DNA from: Myxococcus xanthus
GTDB taxonomy: Bacteria > Myxococcota > Myxococcia > Myxococcales > Myxococcaceae
Assembly: GCF_006402735.1 (NCBI RefSeq)
Contig: NZ_CP017174.1
Location: forward strand, 1,987,001 to 2,051,000
Length of the DNA: 64,000 nucleotides
Direction: 5' to 3'
The translations under genes were made by a program, and so were the position numbers. Below, in pieces: positions 37,216 through 46,636 of this stretch. The notes below the pieces were generated by a model. The model had not been told where the DNA came from, ran no database searches, and was given only the letters and a program-made list of their open reading frames with translations. How positions within the stretch are numbered: position 1 is the first letter of the stretch; every line of letters begins with the position of its first letter.

Positions 37216-37614
37216 TCAGGTCCCCGGCCCGTCGAGCGCCTTCTTCATTGCGGCCATGCCGGCGTCAATCATCGGGCCGACGACGGCGCTGGCCTCATGG
37301 GGCAGGAAATCTGCGGTCCAGACGACTCGACTCCCCGTGCCTTCCGCGGAGACCTGAACCGCTCCGTTGTAGTGGGTCATCGGTCCACCTTCCGCGCCCC
37401 ACACGAGGCGCCGTCCCTCGTCGTCGACCGTCACGATGGGCTCCCTGACCACCATCCCGTTGCCAAAGGTGACCACGCGGGCTCCCGGTTCGAGGCGAGT
37501 GTCGACGACGAACCCGGGAACCAAGCGGGTGTGGAGGGCGCCGATATCACGGATGGCATCCCACACCTGCTCGGGCGCGGCGCGCGTCGTGATGTCCCTG
37601 CGGATCGAAGCCAT
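37216..37614 (-). CDS. SRPBCC family (polyketide cyclase-like) protein
   Basis: 132 residues forming one START-like helix-grip domain: ITTRAAPEQVWDAIRDIGAL at the N-terminus, DTRLEPGARVVTFGNGMVV in the middle, GAEGGPMTHYNGAVQV strands, and a C-terminal helix (VVGPMIDAGMAAMKKALDG). Such proteins hold a hydrophobic ligand or stabilise a cyclisation; many small ones are of unknown role. It is 33 bp downstream of an AraC gene on the same strand and probably cotranscribed with it. Confidence 0.85.
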   Translation of the reverse strand: MASIRRDITTRAAPEQVWDAIRDIGALHTRLVPGFVVDTRLEPGARVVTFGNGMVVREPIVTVDDEGRRLVWGAEGGPMTHYNGAVQVSAEGTGSRVVWTADFLPHEASAVVGPMIDAGMAAMKKALDGPGT

Positions 37615-37647
37615 GTTGTGTGCTCCTGTGGTGTTGGACCTGATGCC

Positions 37648-38511
37648 TCAAGGTCTGGAGCCACAGCGATAGACGGTGAGCGCCATCTTCTCTTGGAGAA
37701 TCTTGCGGTCTCCGCGCGATGCCATCCGGAACGCACGAGGAGAGACGCCTGCCGCGCGGCGGAAGGTGCGCACGAAGTTGGAGAGGTCCCCGAAGCCAAC
37801 GTCGAACGCGATGCGAGTGATGGGCGCATCCGTCGAAAGCAGTCGCGCGGCCTGACGAAGGCGCATGTGGACGAGGTACTGATGGGGTGTGACACCCAGC
37901 ACGCTTCGGAAGATGCGGAGGAAGTGGAACGGACTCAAGCCGAGCTTCGCCGCGAGCGCTTCGAGCGTCTGCGGCTCGTCCGCCTGTTCGTCGAGGAAGA
38001 GCGCGGCTTCGACGGCCCTCCGCCGATTCCGCGCGGTCATCCGCGACGATGCCTCACGTCTTCCGGAGACGGTGTCAACGAAGCGCGCCGCGAACGCGAG
38101 CGCCACCTCATCCAGCCCGAGGTGGGTATTGCCCTCTGCCGTCTGCTGTGCGAGCTCACCGAGCATCATCAGGGATGGGAGCGGGGGAAGGGCGCCAACG
38201 CGCCACACGTCCAAGGGGGCTCCAAGTTCATCAACGAGCGCGTCGGAGAACTGAAACGACAGGCACTCATCGCCCCCGAGATGATGCTCGTGCGTGCAGC
38301 AGAATTCATCCCCCGCATGCCCGACGAGCGTTGCTCCGGCCACGAGCTCCCGCGCGATACCGCGGGATTGGTATCCGAAGCTCCCCCGGCGGACGTACGA
38401 CACGGAGAAGGCCGAATGCTGTTCCTCGGCCGGGGCCTCGCCCGGTTTCGCGTCGCACTGGTAGTCCAGAACGGCAACAGAGCGCGAACGGTGCAGGAGG
38501 GTGGTTCGCAT
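37648..38511 (-). CDS. AraC family transcriptional regulator
   Basis: 287 residues. The N-terminal half is a cupin-like sensor ([36 protein letters not shown]). The C-terminal 100 residues hold two HTHs: [20 protein letters not shown] and [20 protein letters not shown], followed by the usual GVSPRAFR. It precedes the SRPBCC gene. A GyrI-like or small-molecule sensor role is possible. The IS630-type relic begins 91 bp upstream of its start, in its promoter side, and may have altered expression. Confidence 0.9.
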   Translation of the reverse strand: MRTTLLHRSRSVAVLDYQCDAKPGEAPAEEQHSAFSVSYVRRGSFGYQSRGIARELVAGATLVGHAGDEFCCTHEHHLGGDECLSFQFSDALVDELGAPLDVWRVGALPPLPSLMMLGELAQQTAEGNTHLGLDEVALAFAARFVDTVSGRREASSRMTARNRRRAVEAALFLDEQADEPQTLEALAAKLGLSPFHFLRIFRSVLGVTPHQYLVHMRLRQAARLLSTDAPITRIAFDVGFGDLSNFVRTFRRAAGVSPRAFRMASRGDRKILQEKMALTVYRCGSRP

Positions 38512-38602
38512 CCGCCCTGGCTATCAGGAGTGGGGGAGGGATGACTTGGAGAATCTTGCCTTGCCGCCGGCAGCCCGGCGGCGCCGGACATTCCCCCATC
38601 AT

Positions 38603-38630
38603 CTAAACCGCCCCGGCGAATCCCCTAAAC
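38603..38630 (+). repeat. Left terminal inverted repeat of the IS630-type element
   Basis: Begins CTAAACCGCCCCGG and ends CCCTAAAC. It pairs with the right repeat with three mismatches. Confidence 0.85.
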
Positions 38631-38658
38631 ACCGGAGCGGTTGTTCCGATGAAGGGGG

Positions 38659-39302
38659 GATGGGGCAGCAGCCATTCAGGTTGACGCCCGAGCAGATGGA
38701 GGAGCGGCGACTGTTCGCCGCTTCGCTGCTGAAATCGGGCTGGCGCCCGATAGACGTGGCGGGCGAGTGCGGCGTCAGCCGAGGAGCTGTGTCACAGTGG
38801 GGGCAAAGCCTTCGCGCAGGGGGGCAGCAGGAGTCTGCGGCGCAAGCCCCATAAGGGCCGCCCCTCGCGGCTGAGCCCTTCGCAGTGGAAGCAAGTGGCC
38901 CGAGTGCTCAAGGCCGGCGCCGCTCGGGCCGGTTTCCCACGGAGCGATGGACCCTTCCACGCAGCGCGCGTCTCATTGAGCGACGCTGGGGCGTGCGCGG
39001 TACCACCCGCGCTCATTGTCGAGGCCTCTGCATCGGCTGGGGTTCTCCGCGCATCGCCCTCGTCCCCAAGCCCGCGAGCGGGATGAGGTGCTCATCGAAG
39101 CCTGGGTAAAGAGAGCCTGGCCTCGCATTGAAAAGGGGCTCGAAGAAGCGGGAGGACGATTGCCTTCAAGGAGGCTTGGCTCAACGCAGCGCCCGCTGCC
39201 ATTTCGGACCTCATGCGCCTGGCACGAAGAGAATTCCGTGCCCTACAGCATCGTCCCGATGTCCTCCGCTCCTTCTTCGAGCATGCTGGGCTCCATGTTT
39301 AG
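38659..39302 (+). pseudogene. IS630 family transposase, frameshifted with central deletion
   Basis: The head reads MGQQPFRLTPEQMEERRLFA, then SLLKSGWRPIDVAGECGVSR (HTH) and AVSQWGQSLRAGG. A frameshift follows, with LSPSQWKQVARVLKAGAARA, then a second shift gives FPTERWTLPRSARLIERRWG and a third YHPRSLSRPLHRLGFSAHRP with QARERDEVLIEAWVKRAWPR. The catalytic DDE core is missing. The last part, FKEAWLNAAPAAISDLMRLA and LQHRPDVLRSFFEHAGLHV to a TAG at 39302, is the normal C-terminus. Several frameshifts and a central deletion: dead. Confidence 0.85.
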
Positions 39303-39324
39303 CGGACTCGCCGAGGCGGTTTAG
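39297..39324 (-). repeat. Right terminal inverted repeat of the IS630-type element
   Basis: Begins GTTTAGCGGACTCGC and ends GGCGGTTTAG. It contains the TAG stop of the transposase relic and, on the other strand, the TAA stop of the gene 39321 to 40229. Confidence 0.85.
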
Positions 39325-40229
39325 ACCATCACCTGCCACTGTCCTGCCGCGATCAACCCCACGCTGCGCCCGGCGAACGACCCGATGCCATCAGGCCCGG
39401 AGCGCAGCACGACGAACTCGTTCCGCCGTCGGCTCGGAATCTTCAGCGGACGCATGGCTCCTCCCTCGTAGACGTCGATGCCTCCCAGGTGTGCCAGGTA
39501 GAGCGTCGCGCCGTCAGCGGCGATGCCTGTGTAGTCGCGCTCCAGTTGGGGCGCCGGCACCGCCTGCCATTTGTTCGCGGAGCCGATCCACAGCGTCGCG
39601 TTGTCGCCAGCGATCGCGTAGCGCCCCCTCGGCAGGCGGCACGCGCAATTCAGACTGGAGCTGCCGGTCAGCGCCAGCTTGTGCCAGGCCTCGCCATCGA
39701 ATCGCGCACCATGGCCATCGGAGGTCACCGCGATCATGTCGGTGGCGGATGGGCCCGCGATGTCTTCGATGGTGACGTCCTCGCCGTCGATCGTCAGCCG
39801 GGGCAACGCGGTGAACCGGTCGCCGACAAGTTGGTAGACCTGTCCCACCGAACCGGCGCAGGCGAGGTCCCTGCCGAGCAGCCGCAGTCGCCGCAATGGC
39901 CCCGGGTCCTCGACAGCGGGAATCGAGAAGCTCCGCCGCGACTGCTCGAGTTCCGCGGCCGAGGTCGCCCCACGCCAGTCGAAGCGGATGACCGTCCCGT
40001 TCTCTCCGAGCACGTAACCGGGCCCCTTCGCCGCCGCGTCAATCGATACGGCGGCGTCACCGGAAAAGCTGAACGCCAGCTCGAGGCCGTCACGCACGAC
40101 GATGACGCGGCTCTTGGGGACATCGTCATCGTCGCCAACGGTGCAGGCCAGCAGCATCGCGCCAGACGCCGGGTTGGCGCCTTCCTGGATGTAGTCCTGG
40201 CGCTTCAACGCCGTGGGAAACGGGTTCAT
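39321..40229 (-). CDS. Hypothetical beta-propeller-like protein, end altered by IS insertion
   Basis: 302 residues, without signal peptide. Repeated strands of the kind LLGRDLACAGSVGQVYQLVG, AVTSDGHGARFDGEAWHKLA and RYAIAGDNATLWIGSANKWQ suggest a propeller of WD40/Kelch type with five to six blades. The DDDD run near residue 35 is unusual. The last codons, GTC followed by TAA, lie within the terminal repeat of the IS630-type relic, so the present C-terminus (GQWQVMV) may be slightly changed from the original. Function unknown. Confidence 0.75.
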   Translation of the reverse strand: MNPFPTALKRQDYIQEGANPASGAMLLACTVGDDDDVPKSRVIVVRDGLELAFSFSGDAAVSIDAAAKGPGYVLGENGTVIRFDWRGATSAAELEQSRRSFSIPAVEDPGPLRRLRLLGRDLACAGSVGQVYQLVGDRFTALPRLTIDGEDVTIEDIAGPSATDMIAVTSDGHGARFDGEAWHKLALTGSSSLNCACRLPRGRYAIAGDNATLWIGSANKWQAVPAPQLERDYTGIAADGATLYLAHLGGIDVYEGGAMRPLKIPSRRRNEFVVLRSGPDGIGSFAGRSVGLIAAGQWQVMV

Positions 40230-40473
40230 CTCCCAATCCTAACTGGCGGACCTCTTCGCTCAAAGAGACGTCCCTGGCCCTGGGATGTCGCCCATCGCCC
40301 CGGGCACCCGTTGAATCAGGTCGAGTCTCGGTTACCTCACGCCCTTGGAATTTCGACGGCAGTGCGAAGCATTGGTACCCAACCCAGCCGGAGCGGCGCC
40401 CCTCTCGTCATCAATGGCCCGAAGAATTTGGGCAGGTCAACGCCACCCCCTGAACGGACTCAACCCCGATGGC

Positions 40474-42117
40474 TTAGAAGCACGCCAGCGGCAACGCCCT
40501 CAGCTCGCTTCGCGTGGGGCCAAAGTCGTCCGCGGTGAAGTACGCCCAGCGGCCCGCGACGAAGACCTCGCCTGGAGAGGACGAGAGCGCTCCAGGCGCG
40601 ATGTCGGTGACTCGGGTACTCGACCTGGTGCCATCGGTCCACGCCAGCTCGACCCCCAGCGCAGACACGAAGACGCGAAAGGCCACGAAGCCGTCGCGCA
40701 CGGGGTAGATGGGGTCGGGGTCTCCAGAGATGGAGTTGCTCGGCCCTGGATGGATGTCTTTCACCAGGTGGGTGCCCGACGGTGTTCCATCCGTCACCCA
40801 GGGCTCGTAGCCGGTGACGGTGTCATCGGCATAGAAGAAGACTTGGCCGTCCGCCTCGGTGAGCATCGCGGGAGGTGCGTAGCCAGGTGAGGCACCTGGG
40901 CTGATGTCCTTGAGCAGCCGCGTGCCACCCCGGGTGCCATCACTCCTCCAGGGCTCACGGCCGTGCGTTCCATCGTCCGCCGTGAAGATGAGCTTCTTGC
41001 CCAGGGCGGTGAGCTCGCGCGGCGCCGAGCCCTCTGCGCCCTGGCGGATGTCCTCCACCATCCGCGTGTTCTTCGCGCTGCCCTGGGATACCCAGGGCTC
41101 CGTCCCGTGAATGCCATCGTTGGCGGTGAAGTAGAGCCGCGACCCCGCGGCGACGAGGGACTGGATGTCCGAGCCCTGACTTCCCTTGTGGATGTCCTCC
41201 ACGATGCGCGTGCCGGAGCGGGTGCCATCGGTCTTCCACAGCTCGCGGCCGTGGATGCCATCGTCGGCGGTGAAGAAGGTCTGGTTGTTGTTCACCCGAA
41301 TCAGACGCTCGGGAGAGGAGCTGGCGCTTCCCTCGGCGATGTCTTCCACCAGCCGGGTGCCAGTGCGAGTGCCGTCGGTCTTCCACAGCTCGCGGCCATG
41401 AATGCCGTCATCAGCGGCGAAGAGAATCCAGCTGCCATCCACCACGAAGGGGCCCGGCGAGGAGCTGGCGAGCCCCGGAGCGATGTCCGCCACCAGCCGG
41501 GTGCCCCCGGGGGTACCGTCCGTTCTCCACAACTCGCGGCCATGCACGCCGTCGTCCGCGCTGAAATAGACTTTCCCGCCGATTCTCAGGAAGTCACTTG
41601 GGTTGCTGGGGAACGCGGAGGCGCTTCCCTCGTAGATGTCCACGAGCAGTTGGGTCCCTTCGGGCGTTCCGTCACTCGTCCACAGTTCCCGGCCATGGAC
41701 ACCGTCGTCATGGGTGAAGAGGAGCCGCCCGCCGATGCCAATAAGCGGCGAGGGTTGGTCCACGAGGTTCTCGAGGAGCAGGACGGACTCCCACTGCGGC
41801 TCCCTGCCTCCCGACACGTCCTCTAGCCGCCATAGCGAGTAAGTGCTCTGGACGCCCACGAAGATGCTGACGAACAAGGCTCCGTCCACCTCGGCATGTC
41901 CTACGAGGTTCGTGACGTTGGGAGACGGTGAGAGGTCCGCGACCAGCACGGGTTCGGTACAGCGTGCGTGGGAGGGGCCATGCCGGGACGCGTCTGGGCT
42001 CAGCCATGCGGCTGTGGACGCCTCGACTTCAAGCGCTTCCTCCATGGGACCGCAGGCGGTGAACAAGAGGCAGGCAGTCGCCCCGGACATCCAGATAGCG
42101 ATTCGGCGACGCGTCAT
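40474..42117 (-). CDS. ELWxTDGT-repeat lipoprotein
   Basis: 547 residues from the ATG at 42117, with GAGGAGACT upstream. Lipoprotein signal MSGATACLLFTAC. The mature protein consists of eight tandem repeats of about 48 residues with the core GRELWxTDGTxxGTxLVxDI (for example HGRELWKTDGTRTGTRLVED), interleaved with FTADDGIHG strands. This is the hyalin/ELWxTDGT repeat family, a beta-propeller found mostly in surface proteins of myxobacteria and other Deltaproteobacteria. Later repeats are more divergent (EPWVSQGSAKNT). Exact role unknown, probably a surface binder or scaffold. Confidence 0.88.
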   Translation of the reverse strand: MTRRRIAIWMSGATACLLFTACGPMEEALEVEASTAAWLSPDASRHGPSHARCTEPVLVADLSPSPNVTNLVGHAEVDGALFVSIFVGVQSTYSLWRLEDVSGGREPQWESVLLLENLVDQPSPLIGIGGRLLFTHDDGVHGRELWTSDGTPEGTQLLVDIYEGSASAFPSNPSDFLRIGGKVYFSADDGVHGRELWRTDGTPGGTRLVADIAPGLASSSPGPFVVDGSWILFAADDGIHGRELWKTDGTRTGTRLVEDIAEGSASSSPERLIRVNNNQTFFTADDGIHGRELWKTDGTRSGTRIVEDIHKGSQGSDIQSLVAAGSRLYFTANDGIHGTEPWVSQGSAKNTRMVEDIRQGAEGSAPRELTALGKKLIFTADDGTHGREPWRSDGTRGGTRLLKDISPGASPGYAPPAMLTEADGQVFFYADDTVTGYEPWVTDGTPSGTHLVKDIHPGPSNSISGDPDPIYPVRDGFVAFRVFVSALGVELAWTDGTRSSTRVTDIAPGALSSSPGEVFVAGRWAYFTADDFGPTRSELRALPLACF

Positions 42118-42457
42118 GACAGTCTCCTCAGGCGGGTCCCGCCCACTGCCGCGCGAACGTAAAGTAACGCCTTCCACACGCCCATCGCGCGATGGTGTGT
42201 CAAGACGCCCAATTCTTGACGCAGGCCAGCCTGGTCGACTTACCTCCGGCAGGCTCACGGCACCCAACTCCCGCCTTCCTGTGGCAAACCGTATGGATTT
42301 GCGCTCGTGACGGCTACTGCTCACGCGAGTTCGTGCGGTCGCTCAGGCTGGGGTTCGTGATGGCCGCATGTTCCCGGAGGCTTGCCGGTAGTGAACGGGC
42401 GTCATTCGTCCTCCTTGCTGGCCCGGCCCTTGCCGCAGGTCCGGGTGAGACGAGCGT
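42118..42457. other. Gene-free interval with two palindromes upstream of the ELWxTDGT gene
   Basis: This 340-bp region contains the perfect palindrome CCATCGCGCGATGG (42182 to 42195) and the inverted repeat GTCAAGA/TCTTGAC with an 8-base spacer (42199 to 42220), about 65 to 103 bp upstream of the lipoprotein start. They may be operators. No gene was seen. Confidence 0.45.
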
Positions 42458-42707
42458 TCATGGGGATGCCAGGGTGTGAGCGAGGTTGCGGTCCACCACG
42501 GTGAAGCCGGCGGACTGATAGAGGGCGAGGGGGACCGGGTTGTCCGCGAAGGCGTACACGATGGCCTGCCTGGCGCCCATCATGTGCATGCGCCCGAGCC
42601 CCTCGTGTATGAGCGCGCGCACCAGCCCGCGCCGCCCAGGCCTGCGCCACGAGGCGAGCCATGGCCTCGTGGTCGGCCACATCGCGATAGGGGCGGAGGC
42701 AGAACAT
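42458..42707 (-). pseudogene. GNAT acetyltransferase relic
   Basis: The C-terminal half reads RALIHEGLGRMHMMGARQAI and then VYAFADNPVPLALYQSAGFT, the acetyl-CoA site and beta-strand 5 of GNAT enzymes, ending at 42458. Upstream the frame shifts near 42640; the shifted frame gives MFCLRPYRDVADHEAMARLV, an N-terminal-like segment. The central part of a GNAT domain is missing, so both a frameshift and a deletion are involved. Not functional. Confidence 0.7.
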
Positions 42708-42852
42708 CTCTGCTCACTACACCAGGCTGGGTGTGATTCGCACTCGTGGATGGGTTGACGACACTTCATCCCGTTGGACCCCGGCGCGGCCCCGGTAGGT
42801 CGCGCGAGCGGCGGAACGAACTCTGCTCGAACTTCAATGGTGCGCATTGCTC

Positions 42853-42896
42853 TTGGCGCACCCGTGACGCAGCGACCAGACCTTGGATAGGCACAG
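42853..42896 (+). repeat. Dispersed repeat, copy 1
   Basis: 44 bp starting TTGGCGCACCCGTGACGC and ending GGATAGGCACAG. It matches intergenic copies near 57067, 62476 and 62782. It lies 53 bp before the Cys-rich lipoprotein gene and next to the GNAT relic. Confidence 0.6.
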
Positions 42897-42948
42897 CCGG
42901 GCTCGCGCTCCGCGGCAGGGAAGGGGGCTCGTTTCCTCCAGGGATTCC

Positions 42949-43869
42949 ATGTCGAATGCGAGAATGTCCGTCCATTGGAAATCCCGGCTTCCTCTCGCGA
43001 CGAGCGCGGGCTCGCCGCGGAAGCGTGGCTACCGCGGGAGCCTGCTGCTCGTGGTCGCGCTCGTGGGCGTGCAGGCGGCGTGTTCCCGCCGCTCCGACTC
43101 CACGCCGCCGGAGGGCGCTGCTCCGGTCGCTGCCGCCGCGCCATCCTCTGACTCGGAGGCGTCCGTGAAGACATCTGTCGGGACGTACGAGGATGTCTGG
43201 TGCGAGGGCCTCACCCCCGAGCGATGCGGGGACTTCACGGACAAGTGCATCCGGCAGACCTACTGCGATGGTCAGCAGTTCTGCTCCAGCCGAGGCAACC
43301 GTCCCAGGGACCACGTCTGTGGTTCGGAGGGCACCGCTGGACTGGCGGAGCCGTGTTGCGAGGGACTGGTGGCCCGCTGCGGCAACCTGACATCCGAGGG
43401 AGCCTGCGAGCCCCAGCAAAGCTCTACCGACGTGCTCAAGTGTCTGGCCTGTGGCGACGGTGTCTGTGGGGTACTGGAGCAGCGCTGCAACTGCCCCGAG
43501 GACTGTGAAGTCACCAAGGCCCGGCCTCGGATCCGCTACCGGGGACACAGCCCGGAAGGTCCTTCCGCGAACGCACGCGACGTCCCCGCGGGCGTCAAGC
43601 GTCCGGGCCAATGCCTGGAGGCGCTGGACGCGGCGGACCCGGTCCGCCTCTGTCTCATGCGGTGGGCCAGCGATGTCCTGGGCCGTACCGACGTCCAGGA
43701 ACTGCGGCAGGCTGAAACCATCGCACCCTTCACCGCGTTCGACCTGGACCTGCTGGCGTGTTTGTACGAGGAGGATGGACGGGGGAGCCGGGTGCCCCGG
43801 AAGCAGTGCCTGGAAACCCTGATGCTGCGGACGAACGATGCCCGCTTGCAGAAGCTGTTGAACCCCTAG
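42949..43869 (+). CDS. Cys-rich hypothetical lipoprotein
   Basis: 306 residues. The signal (LLLVVALVGVQAAC) gives a lipidated Cys near residue 41; an ATG at 42964 is a possible alternative start. After an Ala/Pro-rich linker comes a Cys-rich module of about 100 residues with 14 or more Cys (TPERCGDFTDKCIRQTYCDG, CCEGLVARCGN, CLACGDGVCGVLEQRCNCPE), reminiscent of disulphide-rich surface repeats. A helical C-terminal part follows. Family not recognised. The next gene begins 16 bp after the stop, so both may be in one operon. Confidence 0.72.
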   Translation: MSNARMSVHWKSRLPLATSAGSPRKRGYRGSLLLVVALVGVQAACSRRSDSTPPEGAAPVAAAAPSSDSEASVKTSVGTYEDVWCEGLTPERCGDFTDKCIRQTYCDGQQFCSSRGNRPRDHVCGSEGTAGLAEPCCEGLVARCGNLTSEGACEPQQSSTDVLKCLACGDGVCGVLEQRCNCPEDCEVTKARPRIRYRGHSPEGPSANARDVPAGVKRPGQCLEALDAADPVRLCLMRWASDVLGRTDVQELRQAETIAPFTAFDLDLLACLYEEDGRGSRVPRKQCLETLMLRTNDARLQKLLNP

Positions 43870-43885
43870 CCTCCCTCACGTGCCC

Positions 43886-45196
43886 ATGACCTCGCGTTCC
43901 CTGCGTCTGCTGTCCCGCGCGGTGCTTGGTGTGGCCTCCCTGGCCGTATGGACGAGCCACGCGTCCTCTCCCATGCCCACCACGCCCCCGATGATGCGGG
44001 CGCTCGCCGACGATGACGTCAGTGCCCTGCGCGAACTGCTGAAGAAGGGGGCGTCCCGGAACGACACGGACGAGCCGAGCTCCCCCCACGTCCAATCTCC
44101 CTTGATGGTGGCGTGTGAAGCTGGAAGCGAGAAGGCCGCGCACTTCCTGCTGGATGTCGGAGCGGATCCGCTGCTGATCGTTCCCAGGCATGACCACTAC
44201 TGGCCGCCCCCCGGCTGGAACGCAGTGTGCTTCGCTCGCTACGGCAAGTTGAAGCGCGTGGAGGAGCGGTTGCTGTCCGCGGGCGTTTCGCCTCCCGGCT
44301 CCTGCCTGGAAGAAGCCGACTTCCTTCGCACCGTGCAGGCACGCAAGGCGTCCCAGGTGGCGGTCCTGGCCCGGAAGGGACGGGGACGAATTTCGGACGA
44401 CGTTCTGCAATACGCGATGGTGACGGCCCTTGCCCACAAGGACACGCCGTTGCTTCGAGCTGTGCTGACCGCGGGCGTTCCCACCCAGAAGAGCCTTGGC
44501 TGGGACAGTGTTCTCCAGCAATGGGTGGAGGGGGCGCTGGCCGACAATCAGGTCTCCATCGTCGATGCGCTGCTGGACGCGGGCGTCCGGCCGCCGCTCA
44601 CCCCGCTCGCAGAAGCGGGGCTCCTTCCTCAAGTGGAGCGGACCCTCAAGCTGGGCGCTTCCCCCAATGGAATGGAAGGTGGAGCACGCGGGCCACTGCT
44701 GAGCGCGACGCACCATGGACACACGGAGGTTGTCCGGGTCCTGTTGAAGGCGGGGGCGGATGCGAACGGAAGGCGGTTCGACAACGAACGTCCGCTGCTC
44801 GCCGCGGGGGCCCGGCTCCAGAAGGACAAGGGCAACCCCGCGCTCGTGAAGCTGCTGCTCGAGTCCGGAGCGAGCACCGACGTCGAGCACTTCGGCTCCT
44901 CGCCGCTCAATCTCGCGGCCAACGGCTGTAGTGCGGAGGTCGTCTCGCTGTTGCTCGCCAAGATGGCTCCACAAGCCATCGCCCGCGAGCCGGGCTCGTA
45001 CCTGTACGCCCAGGCCCTGCGGGGGGACTCCTCCTGTCCGGAAGCGGAGGCGGTGCGGGTCCTCCAGGCGCTCCTCGCGGGTGGGGTTCGCATCCAGGGC
45101 GCGGAGGAACACGACATGCACAGGGATTTCCTGCGGGAGCAGGCGGACCGGAGCCCCGCCATCGCGAAGGTCCTGGCGCAGGCGGGCCTCCCGTGA
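43886..45196 (+). CDS. Ankyrin-repeat protein, exported
   Basis: 436 residues from the ATG at 43886 (GTG at 43880 is an alternative). A signal-like segment (LLSRAVLGVASLAVWTSHAS) suggests export. About six to eight ankyrin repeats follow, the clearest being ALADDDVSALRELLKKGASR, SPLMVACEAGSEKAAHFLLD, GPLLSATHHGHTEVVRVLLK and PALVKLLLESGASTDVEHFG. Ankyrin proteins bind other proteins; the partner is unknown. It lies 16 bp after the Cys-rich lipoprotein gene and probably shares its transcript. Confidence 0.85.
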   Translation: MTSRSLRLLSRAVLGVASLAVWTSHASSPMPTTPPMMRALADDDVSALRELLKKGASRNDTDEPSSPHVQSPLMVACEAGSEKAAHFLLDVGADPLLIVPRHDHYWPPPGWNAVCFARYGKLKRVEERLLSAGVSPPGSCLEEADFLRTVQARKASQVAVLARKGRGRISDDVLQYAMVTALAHKDTPLLRAVLTAGVPTQKSLGWDSVLQQWVEGALADNQVSIVDALLDAGVRPPLTPLAEAGLLPQVERTLKLGASPNGMEGGARGPLLSATHHGHTEVVRVLLKAGADANGRRFDNERPLLAAGARLQKDKGNPALVKLLLESGASTDVEHFGSSPLNLAANGCSAEVVSLLLAKMAPQAIAREPGSYLYAQALRGDSSCPEAEAVRVLQALLAGGVRIQGAEEHDMHRDFLREQADRSPAIAKVLAQAGLP

Positions 45197-45237
45197 CGGA
45201 GACGCTCCCGCCGTCTTGGGTGGCGGGAGCCTTCCCG

Positions 45238-46272
45238 TCAGGCGGAGCGCCGCTCTTCCGGAACGACCTCACCCAGCTCGAGGCGCGTTCGCAGCCAGCG
45301 TGCCAGCGCCTCTGCCTGCTCCTGGCGGGGGAAACTGGCGATGGCTTCCTGGCGCTCCCCTCCGTCGGCGGTGGAGAGCTCGAGCGTGAGATGGTAGTGG
45401 CTCACCTGCCCCCCCTTCTGTGTGGGAGCCTGGGGTTCGACGCGGAGCGACCGCACGTCGCGCCACCGTACGTCGAGCACGTGCTTCCGTCCGGAGAAGG
45501 GCGGTAGGGAGAGGCTCCGCTCCTGGGGATGGAGACGCAGGTCGTAGTGCCCGGCCTCCACCCGTGCATGTGACCACCGCCCGGCGAGCACACCGCAGAC
45601 GATGACGACCCCCCAGGCCCCCACGGCCACGGGCAGCGGTGCATGGAGGCCCACAGTGACTCCTGCGAGCGCGACGCACGTCAGGGAGGCGCCCACCAGA
45701 ACCAGGGACACCAAGGTGGCCGTCCACGGCCCCTCGAGCGTCACGCACTCGCTGCCGTCTTCCCGGAAGAAGGTGGACAAGAGCGGCGGTTCCGGCTTCC
45801 AGGCCCCCACCACCAAGGTGCCCAGCCAGAGCATCACCAGGTTGAAGGGCATCAGGAGCATGAGCGTGAACAGCGCCGACCCATCCATGCCCGGCTGCAA
45901 CACTGCCTCCGAGGGCTGGCCGGGCCGGTAGTACACGGGGATGGTGGCCCCGAGGGGGTAGCGTGCCACCAACTCCTCCGCGAATCCGCGGTCCCCCGAG
46001 CGCCACATGGAGGGGCGGGCCTTGCTGCCCTCATAATGCTGCCCGTCGACGGAGTAGGTGTAGGCCACCTTCAGGCCGTAGGTGGTGGCCTTGTTCGCGC
46101 GCACCGCATCCACCTCGCTCCGGGTGATGGTGCCCTGCACGGAGGGCCAGCTCTCCGTCTGCACCTGGAGGACCATGTTGGAGACGGTGAAGTAGTCCGC
46201 GGCCACCGTGATGGACGTCCACAGCGCCACGAACGCGAGCATTACGGCGGAAGAGACCACGCGAAAAAGCAT
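45238..46272 (-). CDS. DUF3592 membrane protein
   Basis: 344 residues. TM1 is at about 3 to 24. A DUF3592 extracytoplasmic domain follows (WPSVQGTITRSEVDA, VAYTYSVDGQHYEGSKA, YPLGATIPVYYRPGQPSEAV), then TM2 near 135 to 158 and further hydrophobic segments (VSLVLVGASLTCVALAGVTV, VAVGAWGVVIVCGVLAG). A PH-like cytoplasmic end has RWRDVRSLRVEP. DUF3592 proteins are of unknown function. It is convergent with the ankyrin gene, whose stop is 41 bp away. Confidence 0.87.
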   Translation of the reverse strand: MLFRVVSSAVMLAFVALWTSITVAADYFTVSNMVLQVQTESWPSVQGTITRSEVDAVRANKATTYGLKVAYTYSVDGQHYEGSKARPSMWRSGDRGFAEELVARYPLGATIPVYYRPGQPSEAVLQPGMDGSALFTLMLLMPFNLVMLWLGTLVVGAWKPEPPLLSTFFREDGSECVTLEGPWTATLVSLVLVGASLTCVALAGVTVGLHAPLPVAVGAWGVVIVCGVLAGRWSHARVEAGHYDLRLHPQERSLSLPPFSGRKHVLDVRWRDVRSLRVEPQAPTQKGGQVSHYHLTLELSTADGGERQEAIASFPRQEQAEALARWLRTRLELGEVVPEERRSA

Positions 46273-46636
46273 GGCCCGAGTCTACAGGGATACCCTGGAT
46301 TGAAAGAAACGGGCCCGGGCCACCCCGAGCACGTGCCAGGACGCTGCGGACGCCACCCGCGTGACGTTTTTTGCCCAGATGCCCAAAGGGGGAGTGGTTC
46401 CTGGGCTACCGCTTCAGCCTGGGGCGCAGGGCACTCCAGGTTGGCTCTGGCTGGTGGGCGAGACTGCGCGCCGTCTTTCTTGTCACTGGCGTGCGCGTGC
46501 AGGACTGCTCGGGTTGGGACTCCGCTACCGATTGGCTTCGGTACCTCACTGCCGGGGACCGTCTGACGCGGCGTTGCGCTTGGCGCGTGAACGGGGAGGC
46601 AGATGGGAAGCTCGTCGTCCGAGCCTTGGGGCCATC
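46273..46636. other. Gene-free interval before the 46637 gene
   Basis: 364 bp with no convincing gene; the frames open here have poor composition and no good start. It separates a divergent pair (DUF3592 and PQQ-like genes) and so holds both promoters. Confidence 0.45.

Larger units (their letters stand above)
38603..39324 (+). mobile_element. IS630-type element, internally deleted and decayed
   Basis: The 28-bp ends (38603 to 38630, and 39297 to 39324 in inverse orientation) match at 25 of 28 positions and begin with C-TA-AACCGCC, so the TA target duplication of the IS630/Tc1 group is visible at both ends. Inside is a transposase pseudogene with N-terminal and C-terminal parts but not the DDE centre. 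At about 720 bp it is shorter than an intact IS630 (about 1.1 kb). The right end overlaps the last codon of the gene 39321 to 40229. Confidence 0.88.
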
